Assembly: GCF_030282825.1 (NCBI RefSeq)
Contig: NZ_JASTZU010000048.1
Coordinates: 62,001-126,000 of the forward strand
Source: Aquibacillus rhizosphaerae
GTDB taxonomy: Bacteria > Bacillota > Bacilli > Bacillales > Amphibacillaceae
Length of the DNA stretch: 64,000 nt
Direction of reading: 5' to 3'
Shown: positions 43,906 to 53,430 of the stretch, one piece after another
How the letters are laid out: each line of letters begins with the position of its first letter
Position numbering within the stretch: position 1 is the stretch's first letter
Notes under the pieces: generated by a model
Database searches by the model: none
Told to the model about the DNA's origin: nothing
The model's input: only the letters and a program-made list of their open reading frames with translations
Made by a program: the position numbers and the translations under genes

Positions 43906-44236
43906 ATGTGCGCTTTATAGATTTCTATTGCTACTAAATCAATTTCATAAAACAAATTTTGTCGTCACCTCCAACAATATTGTCATAGATGACTGAATAA
44001 GGTGATTATGAAATTGACTCAACTAATTAAGGATTTCAAAAACATATTATTGTTATATACAAAGTATAACAGATTTGTTATAGTATATGTATAATGAACT
44101 GTTATAGTAGTTGTAGAACAAAAGTGATGGTTGAAGAAGGTTTGATAATTATCATAGAAAACAAATCATAAAGAAATCATTAAATTTTTTCTACATTCAT
44201 ACACAAGTAGGCCATTCTAAATATGGAGGTGAAGAA
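43906..44236 (+). promoter_or_regulatory. Intergenic region upstream of the YxlE-like operon
   Basis: Very AT-rich, with overlapping inverted repeats. TATAAC-N6-GTTATA lies about 44065-44082, and nearby TATAC/GTATA words extend the symmetry over 44050-44095. They could be an operator or unusual promoter for the downstream operon. No gene is seen and I cannot assign a sigma-A promoter with confidence. Confidence 0.35.
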
Positions 44237-44434
44237 ATGGAGCTTTTAGGTATTGATTTAGCAATTATTGCACCACTTCTTATTATTGAGGCAATTTTAG
44301 CAATTGTTGCTATTATTGCTTGGTTCAAAACGGATGAAACAAACGGCCCAAAATGGTTATGGCTACTATTAATTATCTTTATTAGTATCATAGGTCCAAT
44401 ATTATTTTTTATCATTGGGAGGAGGCAAAACTAG
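44237..44434 (+). CDS. PLD N-terminal-domain small membrane protein, YxlE-like
   Basis: 65 residues after GGAGGTG. Two hydrophobic helices (about 8-28 and 40-62) carry the phospholipase D-nuclease N-terminal signature: WFKTDETNGPKWLWLLLIIFISIIGPILFFIIGRR. YxlE of B. subtilis has this fold and acts with YxlD as a negative regulator of the ECF sigma factor SigY. Here no sigY or yxlC/D genes accompany it. The gene overlaps in layout with the ATPase gene (start 2 bp after its stop). Confidence 0.8.
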   Translation: MELLGIDLAIIAPLLIIEAILAIVAIIAWFKTDETNGPKWLWLLLIIFISIIGPILFFIIGRRQN

Positions 44435-44435
44435 G

Positions 44436-45344
44436 ATGTCGGTCATTAAAGTAAATGAGCTTACAAAGACTTTTGACAAGAAAGATGTAGTCAAAGCGTT
44501 AAATTTTGAATTGAATCCAGGTAAGTGTGTTGCATTACTTGGACCAAATGGAGCAGGGAAAACAACAACATTGCGAATGTTATCAGGCCTATTAAACCCT
44601 TCAAGAGGATCTGTCACCTTTGAAGGAATGAAAGAAAATGGTGACATTAGAGAGCATATTGGCTATTTACCACAGTATCCAGTATTTCATAATTGGATGT
44701 CAGGCAAGGAATTTTTAATTTATGTGGGTCAACTAGCTAATTTACCAAAAAAGCAAGCCTCTGACCAAGCGAATTCGTTATTAAAACGTGTAGGGATTGC
44801 AGATGCGGGTAATCGTCGAATTGGAAAATACTCAGGTGGGATGAAACAACGTCTTGGAATTGCTCAGGCAATGATTCATAAACCAAACTTAATCATATTA
44901 GATGAACCAGTTTCATCACTAGATCCAATTGGCCGAAGAGAAGTTTTGAATTTGATGGAAGAGTTAAAGGAACAAACAACTATTCTATTCTCTACACATA
45001 TTTTAAGTGATGCGGAAGAGGTCAGTGACGATTTGCTGCTCATGCACCAAGGAGAAATTGTAGAGTCGGGTTCAATAGAATCCTTGCGTACGAAGCATCA
45101 AACTGCAAAAATAAATTTGACGTTCGGTGATAGCAATGATAATTATTTGAGTAGCCTAAAATCTATTCCTTCTGTGAATGAAAGCTTGATAGAGCGTAAT
45201 GAGATTCAACTGCTTGTGGATGACATCGATCAAGCTAGAAAAGATATATTATTAAAGGTAAGTCAAGAAAACTTGCCACTTACGAAATTTGAGATAAGTC
45301 GAACGTCTCTCGAAGACTTGTTTATGAAAGTGGTGAAAAACTAA
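44436..45344 (+). CDS. ABC transporter ATP-binding protein, YxlF-like
   Basis: 302 residues, ATG 44436 preceded by GGAGGAGG. Walker A GPNGAGKTT (about 37-45), signature YSGGMKQRLGIAQ, Walker B LIILDEPVSSLD, and H-loop STHILSDAEEV. The C-terminal third (about 220-302) is the regulatory extension seen in export-type ABC-2 ATPases. It energises the membrane protein encoded next, whose start codon overlaps its stop (TAATG). Confidence 0.88.
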   Translation: MSVIKVNELTKTFDKKDVVKALNFELNPGKCVALLGPNGAGKTTTLRMLSGLLNPSRGSVTFEGMKENGDIREHIGYLPQYPVFHNWMSGKEFLIYVGQLANLPKKQASDQANSLLKRVGIADAGNRRIGKYSGGMKQRLGIAQAMIHKPNLIILDEPVSSLDPIGRREVLNLMEELKEQTTILFSTHILSDAEEVSDDLLLMHQGEIVESGSIESLRTKHQTAKINLTFGDSNDNYLSSLKSIPSVNESLIERNEIQLLVDDIDQARKDILLKVSQENLPLTKFEISRTSLEDLFMKVVKN

Positions 45345-46120
45345 TGCAATGGAAAACAATATTCGTTAAAGAAATGCTGGAAGATTGGCGAAATTTTAAA
45401 TGGATTTGGGTACCACTTGTGTTTATTCTAATTGCTATTATGGATCCCCTTACAACATATTATATGCCAAAAATTTTAGATGCTGTTGGTGGTCTTCCTG
45501 ATGGAACGGTCTTTGAAATACCAGATGTTTCACCGGTTGCTGCAATGATGATGAGTCTAAGTGAAATGAGTATGTTTGGCGTGGTTGTCATTGTTGCGAT
45601 TACGATGGGGGTAATAGCAGGGGAAAGAAGAAGTGGAGTGGCAGAACTTGTCCTAGTAAAACCTGTTAGTTATCTTACTTATATTACGAGTAAATGGGCA
45701 GAAAAACTTGTATTAGTGTGGATCTCATTTATCATTGGTATGTTTGCAAGCTGGTATTATGTGAACTTATTATTTGGAGAGATATCCTTTAGTGCGTTTT
45801 TACAAGTACTATTCTTTTATGGGTTGTGGCTCAGTTTGGTAGTAACCATTACTATCTTTTTTAATACATTATTTAAGGTTCCTGGTTTAGTGCTGTTTGT
45901 CACAATTGCAACAATTATTATGATGAGTATTATTAATCAAGTATTTTCACATGTACTTATCTGGTTTCCTAATAATATGAGTTCACATATTGGAGGCATG
46001 CTTGACGGTAATCATGTCTCTGGTGATCTATGGGGAACAGCATTTGTTACTATAGAGGTAATTATATTATTAATAATTGCTTCTTTGTTTAGTTTTCGCG
46101 GTAAAGAAATGGCTAACTAA
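45344..46120 (+). CDS. ABC-2-type permease, YxlG-like
   Basis: 258 residues, six helices, ABC2_membrane type. Opening FVKEMLEDWRNFKWIWVPLVFI and GVIAGERRSGVAELVLVKPVSYLTYITSKW (about 87-116) are the standard NosY/YxlG-like landmarks. An extracytoplasmic loop follows helix 1. The substrate is unknown. The three genes YxlE-, YxlF- and YxlG-like form a closed operon ended by a strong hairpin; in B. subtilis they sit behind sigY-yxlC-yxlD. Confidence 0.82.
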   Translation: MQWKTIFVKEMLEDWRNFKWIWVPLVFILIAIMDPLTTYYMPKILDAVGGLPDGTVFEIPDVSPVAAMMMSLSEMSMFGVVVIVAITMGVIAGERRSGVAELVLVKPVSYLTYITSKWAEKLVLVWISFIIGMFASWYYVNLLFGEISFSAFLQVLFFYGLWLSLVVTITIFFNTLFKVPGLVLFVTIATIIMMSIINQVFSHVLIWFPNNMSSHIGGMLDGNHVSGDLWGTAFVTIEVIILLIIASLFSFRGKEMAN

Positions 46121-46125
46121 TCAAA

Positions 46126-46168
46126 AAACATCGGGATCTATTTTTAGAATGTGATCCCGATGTTTATT
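46126..46168 (+). terminator. Intrinsic terminator of the YxlE-F-G-like operon
   Basis: AAACATCGGGATC (46126-46138) pairs with GATCCCGATGTTT (46153-46165) and is followed by T residues. Confidence 0.85.
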
Positions 46169-46179
46169 TTTAAATAATA

Positions 46180-46208
46180 TTGTCTAAATAATATTATTAA
46201 ATTATAAT
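46180..46208 (+). promoter_or_regulatory. Sigma-A promoter of the tRNA-Ala gene
   Basis: TTGTCT (46180-46185), a 17-bp spacer, then TATAAT (46203-46208); the tRNA 5' end is 32 bp further on. Confidence 0.75.
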
Positions 46209-46240
46209 ATTCAAGTTAACAAGTTATTAGAAATATACTC

Positions 46241-46313
46241 GGGGCATTAGCTCAGCTGGGAGAGCGCTTGCGTGGCACGCAAGAGGTCAGCGGTTCGATC
46301 CCGCTATGCTCCA
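46241..46313 (+). tRNA. tRNA-Ala, anticodon GGC
   Basis: A 73-nt cloverleaf. Acceptor GGGGCAT pairs with ATGCTCC (one G-U pair), D arm has GCTC/GAGC, anticodon stem CTTGC/GCAAG encloses the loop GTGGCAC with anticodon GGC, T arm is AGCGG-TTCGATC-CCGCT. The discriminator is A. CCA is not encoded and must be added. It is solitary, with its own promoter and a terminator about 170 nt downstream. Confidence 0.95.
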
Positions 46314-46479
46314 TATATAAGTAGAAGTAGACTCTACCATATTGTTTCATATTGATTCTTACCTAATTGGTTAGTAACGACGAACACTTAATATCCATAC
46401 TGGTTATATTAATTTATTTTCTGTCCAAATAAACTGTAGTAAAAATTACATTCTAACGTAGTACTATTGAAGGCTATAC

Positions 46480-46517
46480 AATAATAGTTAGTTTCTAAGT
46501 TAACTATTATTTTTTTG
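46480..46517 (+). terminator. Intrinsic terminator after tRNA-Ala
   Basis: AATAATAGTTA pairs with TAACTATTATT around a 10-nt loop, followed by TTTTTT. Confidence 0.7.
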
Positions 46518-46557
46518 GCAGTATTAAAAATTTAATAAAAGAATGAGGATCAATTCA

Positions 46558-47058
46558 ATGAAAAAGAATGTTGCTTGGTTAATGGTATTTTTATTTTTTA
46601 CTAGTTTAGTATTGGCAGGATGTGGTGAGGAAGCTGTTAGTGGCAAAATTAATGAGGAACTAAAGGTTGAAGAAACTTCCCTCACAGTAAAAGGATTTGA
46701 AATTTATGATCGCTTAGTATTGGTGGAAAATGGCGAGGAAATGGATTTAACCTTTGAAGATGGACATAAAGCTATCACCGTAGACATATCAATGAATATA
46801 GGAGATGCTGAAGTAGATCATACTAATTTTCTTATTGAAAGTGAAACATCTGAAGACATAACTCCATATGAGGCTTTATCTTCGGATGTGGTGTACCGCG
46901 AAGATCAAAATATAATAGATTTTAATAATTCTTCTAAGGGAAATATTCAAGGGAATATAGTATTTTCTTTTAGTGAAGAAGAAATTAATAACAACATAAA
47001 TACCTTAGTAGTAGAATTAGAGGGCGCAGTATTTAAAGTTCCGTTAAAATTAAATTAG
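46558..47058 (+). CDS. Lipoprotein with a predicted Ig-like domain, unknown function
   Basis: 166 residues. ATG 46558 is chosen over an ATG five codons upstream because it lies about 9 nt from GAGGA. The signal peptide ends with the lipobox LAGC. The mature part is acidic and beta-rich, resembling DUF4352/DUF5067-type Ig-like domains of Gram-positive lipoproteins (ITVDISMNIGDAEVDHTNF, NIQGNIVFSFSEEEI), but I cannot name a family with confidence. It follows the tRNA terminator and stands alone. Confidence 0.65.
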   Translation: MKKNVAWLMVFLFFTSLVLAGCGEEAVSGKINEELKVEETSLTVKGFEIYDRLVLVENGEEMDLTFEDGHKAITVDISMNIGDAEVDHTNFLIESETSEDITPYEALSSDVVYREDQNIIDFNNSSKGNIQGNIVFSFSEEEINNNINTLVVELEGAVFKVPLKLN

Positions 47059-47154
47059 TTACTGTGAATTACTGGTTTTTATATGTACAGTTCCATAGCT
47101 GTAAATAATGATATGGTTTTAAAATAGTTCGATTCAGCTATTGTGCTCTATCTA

Positions 47155-47186
47155 AAAAAGTCTCCTGTTAATCTAGGAGACTTTTT
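47155..47186. terminator. Bidirectional terminator between two lipoprotein genes
   Basis: AAAAGTCTCCT pairs with AGGAGACTTTT around an 8-nt loop. Confidence 0.85.
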
Positions 47187-47193
47187 ATTATAT

Positions 47194-47874
47194 TTAGTCT
47201 AATTCGGTTGTCTTAATATCATCAATAACCCAGGAATCATTATTTTTAGTTAATGTGTACTCGACTTTTACATGCCCCATTAATTCATTTTTCCGTTCCT
47301 GCACTACCGTTGCTGTCTCATCATCAGGTTTACTGAGGGCAAACGGTTCTTCTTCCTGTAGAAATATTGGCGCATCCATTGGTACTATATACAATCCATC
47401 CTGTTTTTCTTGGAAATACGTGTCTGTCATAGATTGTGCTAAATCCTCCGACATAAAGTCTTTAAAGTGTTCAACAAGATCTTGTTTTGTTCCAAATTCC
47501 AGTAACATTTGATTATCAGTTGTGTTGTTAATTATTTTGTTAAAAGCTTCCTTATAATCAGTTAGTACAACTTCAGCTCTTTCTTTATCAAACAAGTTTG
47601 TGTTTTGCTCGTCTGAATGATTAGAATTTAGATTCGGTTGTTCTTCTGATGTATTATCGGTATTTTCATGTCGATTGCTATTACCATCTTCTTTCTCGTT
47701 GCTAGTATTTTCAGTAGATTCATTATTTTCTTCTTGATTATTTTGTAGTTCATCTTGCTGTTCTTCAGTTTGATTATTGTTAGTTTCTACTTCATCTTCA
47801 CTTTCTGACATCCCACAACTAGATAAGACAATAGTGCCCAATAGCAACAAAGAAATAAAAAGTATTTTTTTCAT
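47194..47874 (-). CDS. Lipoprotein with a long acidic Asn/Gln/Glu linker
   Basis: 226 residues from ATG 47874, preceded by GGGGGT. The signal peptide ends LSSCGMSES. Residues 25-95 are a low-complexity, flexible linker made of Asn, Glu, Gln, Thr and Ser. The folded C-terminal domain (about 100-226), with ERAEVVLTDYKEAFNKIINNTTD and VKVEYTLTKNNDSWVIDDIKTTELD, resembles NTF2-like lipoprotein domains of Bacillaceae. The linker should carry this domain through the wall. No function can be given. Confidence 0.65.
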   Translation of the reverse strand: MKKILFISLLLLGTIVLSSCGMSESEDEVETNNNQTEEQQDELQNNQEENNESTENTSNEKEDGNSNRHENTDNTSEEQPNLNSNHSDEQNTNLFDKERAEVVLTDYKEAFNKIINNTTDNQMLLEFGTKQDLVEHFKDFMSEDLAQSMTDTYFQEKQDGLYIVPMDAPIFLQEEEPFALSKPDDETATVVQERKNELMGHVKVEYTLTKNNDSWVIDDIKTTELD

Positions 47875-48023
47875 AATAAAAACCCCCAATATGTGCTTTG
47901 TTATAATTCATTTCCCGATTTTGGCTGTAGATATGCATAGGGTGGTCATAGGATTAGCAAAGAGTTTTCAAACAGATAACTTCGTAATTGATGATAAGTA
48001 ACTTTACATATTCTGATATGTTA

Positions 48024-48052
48024 TTGAAAGATTTTTCCTTTTAGTGTATTAT
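48024..48052 (+). promoter_or_regulatory. Sigma-A promoter for the riboswitch-chemoreceptor transcript
   Basis: TTGAAA (48024-48029), a 17-bp spacer, then TATTAT (48047-48052). Transcription would begin about 40 nt before the aptamer. Confidence 0.65.
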
Positions 48053-48099
48053 AAAAAAATGGTAAAAAAGATACATAAAATTTCATAAATTATGGTTGA

Positions 48100-48196
48100 A
48101 AAGGCAAACTATTTGAAAAAGTAGGACGCAAAGCTCAGGGTCTAAGGTTGGATGTTGCATCCATTATGCTATGACTGCCTAGCTACCAAACTGAGT
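48100..48196 (+). ncRNA. Cyclic di-GMP-I (GEMM) riboswitch aptamer
   Basis: The RNA shows the core GEMM-I features. GGCAAAC is followed by a six-pair stem with a GAAA tetraloop (CTATTT-GAAA-AAGTAG), then GGACGCAAAGC, GGTCTAAGG, a GGATG/CATCC hairpin, and the receptor-side strand GACTGCCTAGCTACC; CTCAG pairs with CTGAG to close the second domain. The tetraloop and its receptor dock to hold c-di-GMP. An intrinsic terminator 23 nt downstream suggests transcriptional control of the chemoreceptor gene. Whether ligand turns expression on or off cannot be read directly. Confidence 0.87.
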
Positions 48197-48218
48197 TTAA
48201 TGAACTATTAATCTTGTT

Positions 48219-48248
48219 GGCTATCCTATATTATGGATAGCCGTTTTT
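48219..48248 (+). terminator. Riboswitch expression-platform terminator
   Basis: GGCTATCC (48219-48226) and GGATAGCC (48235-48242) form the stem, followed by GTTTTT. It lies between the c-di-GMP aptamer and the chemoreceptor start. Confidence 0.8.
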
Positions 48249-48337
48249 AATTGATGTCAAAACTTAGCAGGAGATGATTCATAATAAAAGTAATGCAAGG
48301 GTTAGTAATATAGATAAAGATATGAGGGGGAGTTAGT

Positions 48338-50086
48338 GTGTTGAAAAAGTTGAAATTAAAAAAACTGAAAAATCTTAATATTAACGACTTGAAAATGAAC
48401 AATCTTAGTATCGGTAAGAAATACGGTGTTACATTACTAATTGTGTTTATTTTATTTGGTATATCTACTGCAGTAGTTTCTAAACTTATTGTTGATGTTG
48501 GACATGGTATTGAAAATATGGAAAACGGTGGAGATAATGCAGTTAAGGTAACCGAGATGGGCTCTTTACTTCAATCGAAAGGTAACAAAGTATTTAGTTT
48601 TTCAAAAGATCGACTATCCAGATTAGTTGGTGAATATGAAGAAGACGAAGCTAAGTTTGATCAATTAGTAACAGAAGTGGAAGAAGATATGAATACAGAA
48701 GAGTTAAAGTCTCTTTTTGAACAAATAGTGGAAATAGATAATCAATTAAATGAGTTATTTTTACAAGATATGGTAGAAGCGGATGACAAAGGTGATTTGG
48801 GCGATTTAGCTGTCGGGGCTTTGAAGGCCAATAAGGCCCAAACTGAGGCAGTAGCATTATTAAATGAACTGCGTACACTAGTTTTACAACAGCGAACAGC
48901 TTCTATAAACGAAGCAGAAGAGAATCAAAAGTTCACCCTTGTCATTTTGCTTGTCTCTATGGTTATATCGATTATCATAGGTGGATTGCTAGTATATCTT
49001 ATTAGTAGGAAAGTCTCTAAAAACTTAAAGGAAGTAGTTCTAGTAAGTAATCAAATAGCTGTTGGTAACCTTGCAGTTAATAAAATTAATTATGATTCAA
49101 AGGATGAAATTGGACAAATTGCCTTTGCGATGAACAAGATGACTGAAAGTCTTCGTTCAATGATTCAAAATATATCGGCTATATCAGACACGGTAAGTAG
49201 TCAAAGCGAAGAGTTAACACAATCTGCAAATGAAGTTAAATTAGGATCAGATCAAGTAGCGTCTACAATGCAAGAGTTAGCATCTGGTGCAGAATCTCAA
49301 GCAAACAGTGCGGGAGAGCTTTCAGAAATAATGGGAACTTTTGCTGATGATGTAAGTGATGCTAATGATAATGGCGAGCAAGTATATCATTCATCCAATC
49401 AGGTTCTTGGTATGACAAAACAAGGTAGTCAACTTATGGAGACCTCGATTAGTCAGATGAACAAAGTTGATCAAATTGTGAAAACTGCAGTTGAAAAGGT
49501 ACAGGGATTAGATACTAAATCACAGGAAATTTCTAAGTTGGTAAGTGTAATTAAGGATATCGCTGATCAGACAAATCTTTTGGCGTTGAATGCTGCAATT
49601 GAAGCTGCTCGAGCTGGAGAACATGGTAAAGGATTTGCAGTAGTAGCCGATGAAGTTCGTAAGCTTGCCGAACAGGTTTCTTTATCAGTGACTGACATTA
49701 CAACGATTGTTGGGAATATAAAAAGTGAATCAAGTTTAGTTACTGAGTCACTGAAAGATGGTTATAAAGAAGTGGAAGAAGGTACTTCTCAAATTCAGTC
49801 AACAGGTGAGACTTTCGCAGAAATAAATAGTTCTGTAAAAGATATGGCAGATAAGATTCAAACGATAACTGGTAAACTATCAACGATTACATCTAGTAGT
49901 CAAGAAATGAATGCTTCTATTCAAGAAATAGCATCTATTTCCGAAGAATCAGCTGCTGGAGTAGAAGAGACGTCAGCAGCATCAGAACAGACAAGCCGTT
50001 CTATGCAAGAAGTCGCAGATAACTCTAGTGAGTTGTCTAAATTAGCTGAAGACTTAAATGAACTAATAAAAAGATTCAAGCTTTAA
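48338..50086 (+). CDS. Methyl-accepting chemotaxis protein
   Basis: 582 residues, GTG start 7 nt after GAGGGGG. Order: cytoplasmic N-terminus rich in Lys, TM1 (about 29-50), an extracellular four-helix-bundle sensor (about 50-205), TM2 (about 206-226), HAMP (about 226-280), and the coiled-coil signalling domain. The hairpin tip AEQVSLSV... is preceded by the conserved [38 protein letters not shown]. It signals through CheA/CheW. Expression is probably set by c-di-GMP through the 5' riboswitch, linking receptor supply to the motile/sessile decision. Confidence 0.92.
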   Translation: MLKKLKLKKLKNLNINDLKMNNLSIGKKYGVTLLIVFILFGISTAVVSKLIVDVGHGIENMENGGDNAVKVTEMGSLLQSKGNKVFSFSKDRLSRLVGEYEEDEAKFDQLVTEVEEDMNTEELKSLFEQIVEIDNQLNELFLQDMVEADDKGDLGDLAVGALKANKAQTEAVALLNELRTLVLQQRTASINEAEENQKFTLVILLVSMVISIIIGGLLVYLISRKVSKNLKEVVLVSNQIAVGNLAVNKINYDSKDEIGQIAFAMNKMTESLRSMIQNISAISDTVSSQSEELTQSANEVKLGSDQVASTMQELASGAESQANSAGELSEIMGTFADDVSDANDNGEQVYHSSNQVLGMTKQGSQLMETSISQMNKVDQIVKTAVEKVQGLDTKSQEISKLVSVIKDIADQTNLLALNAAIEAARAGEHGKGFAVVADEVRKLAEQVSLSVTDITTIVGNIKSESSLVTESLKDGYKEVEEGTSQIQSTGETFAEINSSVKDMADKIQTITGKLSTITSSSQEMNASIQEIASISEESAAGVEETSAASEQTSRSMQEVADNSSELSKLAEDLNELIKRFKL

Positions 50087-50113
50087 GATTTCAGGTATGA
50101 TGCAAAACAAACG

Positions 50114-50140
50114 AACCCTTGCTTACAGCAAGGGTTTTTT
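50114..50140 (+). terminator. Intrinsic terminator of the chemoreceptor gene
   Basis: AACCCTTGCT pairs with AGCAAGGGTT around a 3-nt loop, then TTTT. Confidence 0.85.
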
Positions 50141-50353
50141 AATTTTCTACCTATTGGAATATTTTAACATGCAACAGTTCTTACTTATGACAAGGATTTG
50201 TTGTGATTAAACATAAACATTTTCTAACGTAATTTGAACGTATAACTTGAAAGAAGAATCAAAGGATAATTATAAGATAAAACTGTGATATGTATTTCCT
50301 TAAATAAGACAAGAACTACCCTACCCATTTACTAATATGCGAAGGAGTTAAAA

Positions 50354-51295
50354 TCAACTTATCGTTTTAGATTTATTAAATGATTCTCGATTATTATGAA
50401 TAAAAGAAAGGAACACATCTACGATATTCGGGTCGAATTGTTTGCCTTTGTTGTTTTTTAATTCTTCAATTACTCTGCTAAATTCACGTTCATCCCGATA
50501 TACTCTTCGTGATGTCATAGCATCAAAAGCGTCAGCAACTGCCATTATTCTAGCAACTAGTGGTATTTCGTTTCCTTTTAGCTTATGAGGATATCCGTTG
50601 CCATCATAACGTTCATGGTGATACAAAACCATATCTAGTATGCCATTATCTTTGAATGTTTCTATATGTTTTAAAGTTTCATATCCGATTTGTGGATGTT
50701 GTTTTATTACATTAAACTCATCTTTCGTTAGTTTTGCTGGCTTGTTTAAAATTATCTCGGGTATTACAATTTTACCAATATCGTGTAATAGGCCACCGAT
50801 ATAAATTGTTTCTTGTGTTTTTTTACGTAAATTTAATTCTTTTGCAATAATTTGTGAATAGGATGCTACATTTTCCGAATGTGTTGCGGTATAGGGATCT
50901 CTTGAATCTAATAGTTTAGCAAGGGTTGTAGTTAATTGAATATTTGAATTTTGTTGGCTCACATAATTAGATACAAGTGTTGAGGTAGCAATACCAATCA
51001 TGAAATAGGTAAACCATAATAAGAAGAAAGACTCAAAAAATGGTAGGCTTTCGGGAATGACGATAAGTCGCGTAGTAGTAACTAATCCACTTTGGAGTAA
51101 GAGGATCCATTTATTGTTATAAATCAATCCCAAGAGTAACATGACTATTGTATAAATAATTAATAAGCTTCTTTCATAATAAAGAATGCTATCCAAATAT
51201 ATAGAAAGAGCCATACAAGCATATAGTAACCAACGATACTTCATTATGAATTTTAATATAGGACTTGATTCTATTTGCGCGTGATAGATATTCAT
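50354..51295 (-). CDS. Membrane-bound HD-GYP domain phosphodiesterase
   Basis: 313 residues; ATG 51295 lies 9 nt from GGAGG, and the longer frame upstream lacks a ribosome site. Four to five hydrophobic helices (about 15-115) anchor the protein. The HD-GYP domain (about 125-300) has HSENVASYSQ, LLHDIGKI, HPQIGYETL, HHERYDGNGYP and VADAFDAMTSRR: the complete metal-binding and GYP set. Such proteins typically hydrolyse c-di-GMP to pGpG or GMP. The gene lies on the other side of the terminator from the c-di-GMP-riboswitch chemoreceptor, a functionally suggestive pairing. Confidence 0.85.
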   Translation of the reverse strand: MNIYHAQIESSPILKFIMKYRWLLYACMALSIYLDSILYYERSLLIIYTIVMLLLGLIYNNKWILLLQSGLVTTTRLIVIPESLPFFESFFLLWFTYFMIGIATSTLVSNYVSQQNSNIQLTTTLAKLLDSRDPYTATHSENVASYSQIIAKELNLRKKTQETIYIGGLLHDIGKIVIPEIILNKPAKLTKDEFNVIKQHPQIGYETLKHIETFKDNGILDMVLYHHERYDGNGYPHKLKGNEIPLVARIMAVADAFDAMTSRRVYRDEREFSRVIEELKNNKGKQFDPNIVDVFLSFIHNNRESFNKSKTIS

Positions 51296-51395
51296 GGCGT
51301 AATTCCTCCAGAGTATAATTAAAGATTTTACCATATATGCTAAAAATGTAAAATTATGTTGACTTTTAATTAATTATGTATCATTTACATGTAAA

Positions 51396-51433
51396 AAAGA
51401 GGTTCGAAGTCATAACTGTCTTCGAACCTCTTT
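51396..51433. terminator. Terminator of the SulP-UspA operon
   Basis: AAAGAGGTTCGAAG (51396-51409) and CTTCGAACCTCTTT (51420-51433) are perfectly complementary. T residues follow on the minus strand, the side of uspA. Confidence 0.8.
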
Positions 51434-51478
51434 ACATATGATTTGTTGTACACCATAGTGGTGGCTGGTGTTGCATGT

Positions 51479-51901
51479 TTATTTAACGACTAAAACCGGT
51501 GCTTTAGCATATTTAACGACCTTGTGACTTACACTGCCTAAAACCATTGTTTGTAATTGATTTTTACCACGACTTCCTACAATTACGCAATCATAATTGT
51601 GATCATTTGCATACTCAATAATGGTAGGGGCTGGTTCACCGTGTAGTACAATACTTTTTGTTGCTATTCCTTCTGCTTTCAAATAGTCTTCTGTGTCCTT
51701 CATTAGCTCTTTACGTTTTAAGCTTGCAACATCGGAATCTCCATACTTTAACACATCAGCTTTTGATACTTGACCCCCGACAACATACAATAAATCAATC
51801 GTTACCTGTTCTTTATAATTTGAAACCATTTCAACAGTCTTTTCAAGTGACCGTTTAGAGTGTTCAGAGCCATCTGTTGCTACTAACAATTGTTTAAACA
51901 T
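51479..51901 (-). CDS. Universal stress protein, UspA family
   Basis: 140 residues after AAGGAGAG. UspA fold with ATP-binding features: LLVATDGSEHSKRSLEKT at the N-terminus and the phosphate-binding loop IVGSRGKNQLQTMVLGSVSHKV (G-x2-G-x9-G-S/T) near residues 110-130. ATP binding is therefore likely. It is encoded 43 bp after the SulP transporter gene and probably regulates or senses conditions for that transporter, an arrangement also seen elsewhere in Firmicutes. Confidence 0.88.
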   Translation of the reverse strand: MFKQLLVATDGSEHSKRSLEKTVEMVSNYKEQVTIDLLYVVGGQVSKADVLKYGDSDVASLKRKELMKDTEDYLKAEGIATKSIVLHGEPAPTIIEYANDHNYDCVIVGSRGKNQLQTMVLGSVSHKVVKYAKAPVLVVK

Positions 51902-51944
51902 TTAGATACTCTCCTTATTAATGTTAATTTGTTCATGTGATGTT

Positions 51945-53393
51945 CTAATGTCCTGATCCTAAGCCACCAATTTTGTCGAACAATTCAGAGCTTTCTCTAT
52001 TTAAACCTTTATATTGAACTTTAGTTCCATTTTGTTCGAATTTTGCTTTTACTTTATCTAACGCCCCAACTGCGGAGTCATCCCACAGATGAGAGTGGGT
52101 TAGGTCAATAGTTACTTCTTTAAGATCTTCCTTAAATTCAAAGTGTGTAATAAATTCAGTTACAGAAGCAAAAAACAATTGCCCATATACAAAATAGACA
52201 CGGCTTTGGTCATCGCCAGATGTTGCAGAAAAGACTTCTATCTTGGATATTTTAGCTGCAAAAATGATTGCACTCAAGACGACTCCTGTTAACACACCGT
52301 ATGCTAAGTTATGTGTAAAAAGGACTGTACCAACTGTAACAACCATTACTGCGGTATCGGTAAGAGGTATTTTAGTTATGTGTTTAATAGAACTCCAATC
52401 AAATGTTCCAATCGAAACCATTATCATAACACCAGCAAGTGCAGCCATTGGTATTTGTACGACAACATCTCCGAGTACAATGATAAGGAACATTAGAAAA
52501 ACACCAGCAACTAATGACGACAACCGACCGCTACCACCTGATTTGACATTAATAACAGATTGTCCAATCATAGCGCAGCCTGCCATTCCACCAAAAAAAC
52601 CAGTTATTATGTTTGCGATTCCTTGACCACGACTTTCTTTGTTTTTATTACTTTCCGTGTTTGTTGCATCATCAACAATAGAAGCAGTTAATAGGGATTC
52701 TAATAAGCCAACGATTGTTAATGCTAGCGCATAAGGAAAAATAATTGTTAACGTTTCGAAATTCAATGGAATATTAGGAAGTAAAAAGGTTGGAAGCGTA
52801 CGTGTTAGCTCTCCCATATCTCCAACTGTTCGTACTCCCGCATTCATTGAAATTGCAATAGCAGTTACTGCAATAATTGCTATTAGAGTCGATGGGACAA
52901 TTTTAGTTAACAAAGGTAAAAGGTAAATAATAGCTAAAGTTAATGCTACTAATGTATACATAATCCATGTTTCATCAACGAAATGGTCTAATTGAGAGGT
53001 AAAGATTAAAATCGCTAATGCATTTACAAAGCCTACCATCACTGAGCGTGGGATAAACTTCATGAATCTGGCCAAATTACAAAGTCCAAAAATCACTTGA
53101 AGTATACCAGTTAAAATAGTGGTAGCGAGTAGGTATTCTAGCCCGTAATCCGCTACGAGGGTTATCATTAGTAATGCCATTGCACCAGTTGCAGCGGAAA
53201 TCATTCCAGGCCTACCGCCAACAAAAGCAATTACCACGGAAATAGAAAATGACGCATATAGCCCTACCATCGGATCAACTCCGGCTATAATAGAAAAAGC
53301 AATAGCTTCTGGTATTAATGCCAAGGCTACGACCATACCCGCTAGAACATCCCCCTTGATATTACCAAACCATTGTTGTCTCATTGATTCCAT
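51945..53393 (-). CDS. SulP-family anion transporter with STAS domain
   Basis: 482 residues. The SulP transmembrane domain (about 1-375) begins [36 protein letters not shown] and has the signature [21 protein letters not shown]. The C-terminal STAS domain (about 390-480) includes the [18 protein letters not shown] motif. Prokaryotic SulP proteins carry bicarbonate, sulfate or dicarboxylates; the short loop pattern is like BicA-type bicarbonate uptake proteins, but no decisive residue is visible. It forms an operon with uspA. Confidence 0.85.
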   Translation of the reverse strand: MESMRQQWFGNIKGDVLAGMVVALALIPEAIAFSIIAGVDPMVGLYASFSISVVIAFVGGRPGMISAATGAMALLMITLVADYGLEYLLATTILTGILQVIFGLCNLARFMKFIPRSVMVGFVNALAILIFTSQLDHFVDETWIMYTLVALTLAIIYLLPLLTKIVPSTLIAIIAVTAIAISMNAGVRTVGDMGELTRTLPTFLLPNIPLNFETLTIIFPYALALTIVGLLESLLTASIVDDATNTESNKNKESRGQGIANIITGFFGGMAGCAMIGQSVINVKSGGSGRLSSLVAGVFLMFLIIVLGDVVVQIPMAALAGVMIMVSIGTFDWSSIKHITKIPLTDTAVMVVTVGTVLFTHNLAYGVLTGVVLSAIIFAAKISKIEVFSATSGDDQSRVYFVYGQLFFASVTEFITHFEFKEDLKEVTIDLTHSHLWDDSAVGALDKVKAKFEQNGTKVQYKGLNRESSELFDKIGGLGSGH

Positions 53394-53430
53394 ATTTTTA
53401 AATCATCCTCTCTTTTTCTTTAAGCTATTT

